From Bugulina stolonifera (Eukaryota > Bryozoa > Gymnolaemata > Cheilostomatida > Bugulidae), in assembly GCA_935421135.1 (NCBI GenBank), contig OW285194.1, positions 9,943,376 to 10,007,375 on the forward strand: a stretch of DNA of 64,000 nucleotides, written 5' to 3'. Made by a program: the position numbers and the translations under genes. Below are positions 59,176 through 64,000 of the stretch, piece after piece. The stretch's first letter is position 1; each line of letters opens with the position of its first letter. The notes below the pieces were generated by a model. The model was not told the DNA's origin and ran no database searches. It saw only the letters and a list, made by a program, of their open reading frames with translations.

Positions 59176-59460
59176 ATGAAGGTCATTGCAATCCTCCTCG
59201 CTGTCTGTCTTGCTGTTGCTGCTGCCTCCAGGGGATACAGTCAATATTATGGTAGGACAAACTATGGAACAAGTCACTATAACAGAGGAGGGTACAACAG
59301 AGGGTACAACACTTATAATAGAGGGTACAACAGAGGATACAGAGGATCTTACAGAAGGCGTTTCAACAACAACAGACGTTATTATAACAACAACAGGAGA
59401 ACTAGTTACTACAGACCACGCACCACCTACAACAGATACAACACTTACAGCCAGTACTAG
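59176..59460 (+). CDS. Gene B4: secreted Tyr/Asn/Arg/Gly-rich small protein, 94 aa
   Basis: Identical in protein sequence to B3. Exons: 5'UTR exon ending 58903; CDS exon 59160-59470; 3'UTR exon from 59957; AATAAA at 60124-60129. Intron 1 ends in TTATAG rather than the TTACAG of B2 and B3. The upstream open extension from 59050 is intronic. This is the outermost plus-strand gene visible. Confidence 0.85.
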   Translation: MKVIAILLAVCLAVAAASRGYSQYYGRTNYGTSHYNRGGYNRGYNTYNRGYNRGYRGSYRRRFNNNRRYYNNNRRTSYYRPRTTYNRYNTYSQY

Positions 59461-60139
59461 ACTACGTATGGTAAGTTACAAAATAAATATTTCTTAAAAA
59501 TAAATCTTAATTTCTGTAGGACATTATAATTTAGTTCGCTAGTTTGACTACTTCCATGCGCTTCTTTATTGATTCATATTAATTTCACTTGCATTTAATA
59601 ATATTTTTCTACATGGAAAAACATTTTTGAGAAAGGTAATTCTACGCTGCATAATTTATTTAAAATGAATGTGAAGAGTTTGTCAACTCATTAAATTTAA
59701 TTGGAATAAAAATACGCAAAAAATTAAAATAATTGGCAACAAATATTCTGTTAAAAGCGCTACGTCTGACCTCATCATAAGATTAAAATTGAATAATTCT
59801 ACCAGTCAATTATCCCCTATTCCATAGCTGTAATGAAAGTCATTCCATTCTCGTTGAGATAAGATGACAATTTTCCGCTGTAATGCATATACAAGTATAC
59901 AACGTACATGTTTAGATTGTCAAGTGTTGGATTGATGTTTTTGTGTTTTGTTACAGAATTCTGAATGTTGGACTGGAACGGAAAGGACTCTCAAATTAAT
60001 CTGACACTAAAATAAATACCGAAAATGGTTTCCAATTTTAACCTGTTGATTATCTGCTCTTCTCAAATTGTTTTGTTACTTGTTTATTTTCATATATCTG
60101 TTACCTGTTTTTCTTGACATCTTAATAAACGATGAACTA

Positions 60140-62450
60140 TAAAATGCCATATTTTGGTTCAGTTTGTTTCCAGTTTTGCAGGGTTGGTATGCCATGATCA
60201 ATAATGCTACACTGCATATTCTACTACTACATTGTAAGCCTACATGACCTCTAAACTACATTGTACATGTAGTCCTCTGTAATTTTACAGTAATATTCAT
60301 AATGGTGTATGACTACCCAAGCTCCCTGATATATACATACATACATACACATTTTATAAAATTCAAAATAAAGTGTGCACAAAATTTTCCTGACCAGGAT
60401 ATCAAAAGCAGTGAGAAGCATACATGACAAGTTGGGCTGACATCAAAGTTGGAGATTATTATTTACATGTGAGACAACAGACTCTTTGACTGCTAAACTA
60501 ACTACAGTCGGCAAAATGTCTTTGACAATGAGCACACTCTATGGGCTGTCTGCTGTGGGCACAGTTTTCGACTAGTCAAACAATCAATTGGTCAGGAATA
60601 TTTTTGCTTTAAGTACTAGTTTGCTACAAGTACTAGTGCGTGGAGTTATTTTTCCGCACATGTGAGCAGACAACTCCGCGGAAACAAAACTGGTTAAGAC
60701 AGGCAAACTAAGGCAACCATGACGTCTCGTAGAAGTGTGAAAATAATATACAATAAATCAATATCGATATAAATTGTTGCAATCAATTTAGAGGCTGTCA
60801 CATTACATATCTTGATTATTTGTAACCGATCTGGTCACTAAAATAGCAAACATCATTGACTGAAATTCAAAACCAGGAGGGTTTGCAAGGGTTGGGAAAT
60901 TTACAGAAGATTGATTCTGAAACCAAAAGAGTTGTCATGTATGGTAAGAAGACGTCACAGAAATGAGCAGTAAAAAAGTAGAACATTGAATAATATTCAG
61001 AAGTAAAACTTTAATCTGGTTGAACTCATGTTTCAACAAACAGAAATATTTTAACTTGCATGTTTCGATATATTGCTAAAATAGTGGAGGTTTTAATTCA
61101 AGCTATAAGAATGGATGAATCCCAAAGAGATTGAAGGCAAATGCATCAGCACCCCAAATTATCCCTTGTAGGCTCAGAGAGTACATAATATACCAGCAAT
61201 TACTTAGATTTATCTACCCATGTGCTCAGTTGAATTAATGAGTAGACCACTTCTTTGTTGTACAAGAAAAATGATAGAGATATGTAGCACCTAACAATGT
61301 TTTGTTTTAAGATTCACGACAATCGTCACAGTAGCAGTAGCAGTAGCAGTGTAGCAGTAGCAGTAGCAGAATGCCTCAATGGGCAAGTAAGGTGGAAATG
61401 AAAATCAAATGTCTGGCATGTCTAAGTGTACTACGGTTATAACAATTCTGAAAACATCTGGGTTAGTATGTGCAGGAAGCAAATAAAAGGTAGGCGGCCC
61501 CCCTTGTTCTGCAAAAGGAAGTCCAAATTACAGAGGTACTGCCAACATACTGTGCGGTGTGAGAGCATACAGCTTCAGCTCTTTAATTATATTCCTGTGT
61601 AGGGGAGTTATCAGGAGCCCCAAACTTATACTATAATATCAGTATACAGTCATTTAGTGTAAACTATAATTATGTTATGCTACATTGAGTTATAAAAAGC
61701 ACAGTATATACTATACAGTAGTTTAACTACATGTGCATGATTGTATAATTTACACGTACATGTATGTTAACACACATGTACGAGTATACTGCCCTATGTT
61801 GTAATACACCATGTCTTACAATATATAATGCATTGTACTACAATACAAATCGTGTCGAAGGAAGTAGAAGAATGCAACAATTATTTACCCAGGTGAGAGT
61901 GGAGGTGTAGGTCTGACAAACATCATTCTGGACCACAGGCTGTAGATATCACTCCACATGAAGCACAACAACATTGTGGAGCTGAGATATTTTGTTGTAA
62001 CATACTAAACCTTGCTACAAGCACAGGATTAACTAGATCCAAACTTTTGTTTCAAGCTTAGATTTTGCATAGCTGATTGGATTATGGATATTGGGTATGG
62101 CTGGCATTGACCCCACCCGCTACCTATGCTGGAATTTCAGGTAAATTGAACACACTAAATCTGGTTATTTTTGAGACTATGTCACAGCATCCATTTTGTT
62201 TACATACATGTAGTTACAGAGTAAACAAAGTTTACATCATTTGTAATTCATAACGGCAAATTGAGAGTTTGCAGTGTTTTTATTTGCTGGCAACAGACAA
62301 ACTAATTATCTTATAACATGAATTTTTGTTGCACTGTTGAAAGATAATTACTTATGCAACACAATTTTTTTATGAAAAGGTATAATTTCTGTAGGAACAA
62401 GGACAAGGGGAGCCGCCCACCTTTCGTGATATTTCTAATTGCTTCAATAT
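60140..62450. other. B4 downstream spacer
   Basis: No supported gene. It is collinear with 40240-42290 after B2. It contains the dispersed repeat (about 60410-60955), one foldback arm (61195-61250) and a short AGTAGC microsatellite (about 61328-61370). Confidence 0.55.
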
Positions 62451-62454
62451 CGCA

Positions 62455-62783
62455 ACCATACTTGCCAAGGAGCAAGAGCAAAAAATCTGGACTTTTCAGC
62501 TCAAAATCCCTGGACAAGCACCAGAACCCCCTGGAGATAATTTGAGTGTACATTATTTGAATAAAACTTATTACTGAAAAGTATCAAATTATCCATTTTA
62601 GTGCTATTTAGCGGCTTGTAAGATATTTTCTTCAATGTAAATGACTTATTTTAAGTTGTATTTTGTGTTTTATGAGGTTTGGTAAATTTTCAATGTAGAT
62701 AAAAATCAGGACAGCTGGAGAATTGGTACGGACAGATACAAATACGGCTGCCTTGGCATAATCTGGATACTTGGCAAGCATTA
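62455..62783. mobile_element. Probable MITE with TACTTGCCAAG-type inverted ends
   Basis: The matching place after B2 (about 42290-42305) lacks this sequence. The left end reads ATACTTGCCAAG and the right end is the complement of ATGCTTGCCAAG. The target duplication is not clear, so the ends are approximate. Short frames inside are not supported as genes. Confidence 0.5.
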
Positions 62784-63734
62784 TCCAAACCCAGATTTTT
62801 CCAGAATTTTTATAAAGTGGATATAACACCCTCAAGGCTTAATGTTTACCTATGCCACATATTTTATTTTGATTTCGCTTGACCTTAAAGGGCATGCGAC
62901 ATTTACTCACAGCTATTGCCAAGAATATCGCAAATTTAAAAATAGAAAGAGTTGCTAGGTGCCACACATTTGTAGCATTTTTCTTGCAAAATCTAAGTAA
63001 CTAATGTAGGAGAGATTATCACAGTGCGTCATGCAATACCTTAATGTCACCTTGGGTGGTGTTTCGTCGCGGCATTTCTCATTTTACCAGTGTCGATTTC
63101 ATGTCTAGAATTTGCTGAACCAGGCGCCAAGTTCCACCCAGATCTAGGGAGACCTGATGAACAATAATTAGCTGGATAATCATAATAGAAAAACATGTCA
63201 GCTGACAGTTTAGCAGAGTTCATATAACGGAAATGTCTCAAAAAATTTAAATATGCATGATGTTAAGGCCATGATCTACTACAATGTAAATGTACACATA
63301 CTTAACAGTTTACGCCCCTCTATAATCCCAGGAAGAAAGTAATGATCTAAAGTTAACTACATTTTAGTCTAGTTTTTAAGTGAAGAAGGCACTTCACCAA
63401 TGGCAAAGTTACTGATGTAGCACAGGAGCATTTTCAGGCTGACTCCCTTTCCTGACACCACCAATGACTTCTTCGGGAGATGAACCTGCATCTCACACAT
63501 GGAGGTCCATAGCTTGAACCCCTAGACTGCAGCTACTCTACTGTACATGTACATCGTTCTAGAATACTGTTGTGATTGTAATCATTTATTCTACAACCCA
63601 GTCAGGTCGCTGGTCAGCCAAATTTTAAATTAAATCTGCTGAAATTTCGGTGAAATATCAAAATACATTGATGATGAAGTAAGAAATATAAAAGGATATT
63701 AACAGATTTATAAATTTGTATAAAATATTTTCTA
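62784..63734. other. Terminal spacer and start of the next B unit
   Basis: No supported gene. It aligns with 47590-48515 and 36490-37310, including an AGGGCATGC-ended transposon terminus at about 62888 and a decayed SINE-like copy at 63320-63540. The next unit starts at 63670. Confidence 0.55.
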
Positions 63735-63982
63735 TATAAGGAAATGTATGTGTTTGTTCACGGCTAAATCTCACCTAAAGTGCTCAATTTTTAGAACAGA
63801 GCTAAGTAATGTTTGATGGGTTCTCAGTGTTTTTTGTCTTTCATTGCTACTAGTTTCATGTTACAAAATAATGTTTCAGTTAAAATTACTAGAACAGAAG
63901 ATATATAACAATCATCAGATAAAAGACATAATTACTACTAATGACCAAAGGGCATGTTTTATAGACAGCTGTTGTTTGGCTG
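63735..63982. mobile_element. 248-bp insertion with 11-bp target duplication
   Basis: AATATTTTCTA is repeated on both sides (63724-63734 and 63983-63993). Sister units (for example 48514-48530) have it once. The insert begins TATAAGGAAATGTATGTG and has no inverted ends. The long duplication suggests target-primed reverse transcription (a SINE- or LINE-type copy), but there is no A-rich tail and no source was recognised. Confidence 0.65.
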
Positions 63983-64000
63983 AATATTTTCTAAATTGCA

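Larger units (their letters stand above)
37247..64000 (+). repeat. B array: direct repeat units carrying plus-strand genes B2-B4
   Basis: A recurring start block (GAGGATGAAGTAAGAAATAT or close) lies at 37247, 48461, 55257 and 63670. Each of the first three units contains a Tigger-like element, a shared spacer, one gene and downstream repeats. The unit at 37247 is lengthened by the 5.2-kb LTR element. The last start at 63670 lies 331 bp from the window edge, so another unit probably follows. Confidence 0.8.

Overview
This is animal (metazoan) nuclear DNA: AT-rich, gene-poor, with spliced TATA-box genes, AATAAA signals, tRNA-derived SINE-like repeats, LINE relics, MITEs and an LTR retrotransposon. 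The very frequent TACATGTA-type motifs suggest a marine invertebrate (sponge and mollusc are possibilities), but no host gene here identifies the phylum. No bacterial genes, tRNA genes, rRNA genes or CRISPR arrays were seen.

The window is a gene cluster built by repeated duplication. Five minus-strand genes (A1-A5, 5.2-28.1 kb) and four plus-strand genes (B1-B4, 33.8-60.1 kb) face away from each other across a central spacer at 30.0-33.8 kb. All nine encode small secreted proteins of 86-96 residues. Each has a near-constant signal peptide followed by a low-complexity region rich in Tyr, Asn, Arg and Gly, nearly free of acidic residues and lacking Cys. Every gene has the same layout: a TATA box with an AP-1-like site upstream, a short 5'UTR exon, an exon holding the whole CDS, and a 3'UTR exon. 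The two innermost genes, A5 and B1, share an expanded Gly-Tyr-Asn-Arg coding minisatellite. A1-A4 and B2-B4 form two outer subfamilies. Function is not known; a structural, matrix, adhesive or antimicrobial secreted peptide is inference only.

The A genes lie in direct repeat units starting near 1, 7936, 14847, 20204 and 24746, with a truncated start at 29887. The B units start near 37247, 48461, 55257 and 63670, so the array probably continues beyond the right edge. Comparing units gives natural empty sites that define several insertions: a nested DNA transposon (826-3099), a TA-flanked MITE (16077-16600), and unclassified inserts with target duplications (10654-11650, 25950-26184, 63735-63982). 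Every A unit also carries a decayed LINE 3' end.

The most striking mobile element is a complete, young LTR retrotransposon at 42344-47589. It has 663-bp LTRs with 7 differences, a 4-bp target duplication, a tRNA-Leu primer site and a polypurine tract. Its only gene is one intact 1190-codon gag-like ORF with a zinc-binding-like segment; there is no protease, reverse transcriptase or integrase. It therefore looks like a non-autonomous, gag-only element. A diverged solo LTR with the same internal order of signals lies at 1719-2799 on the other strand.
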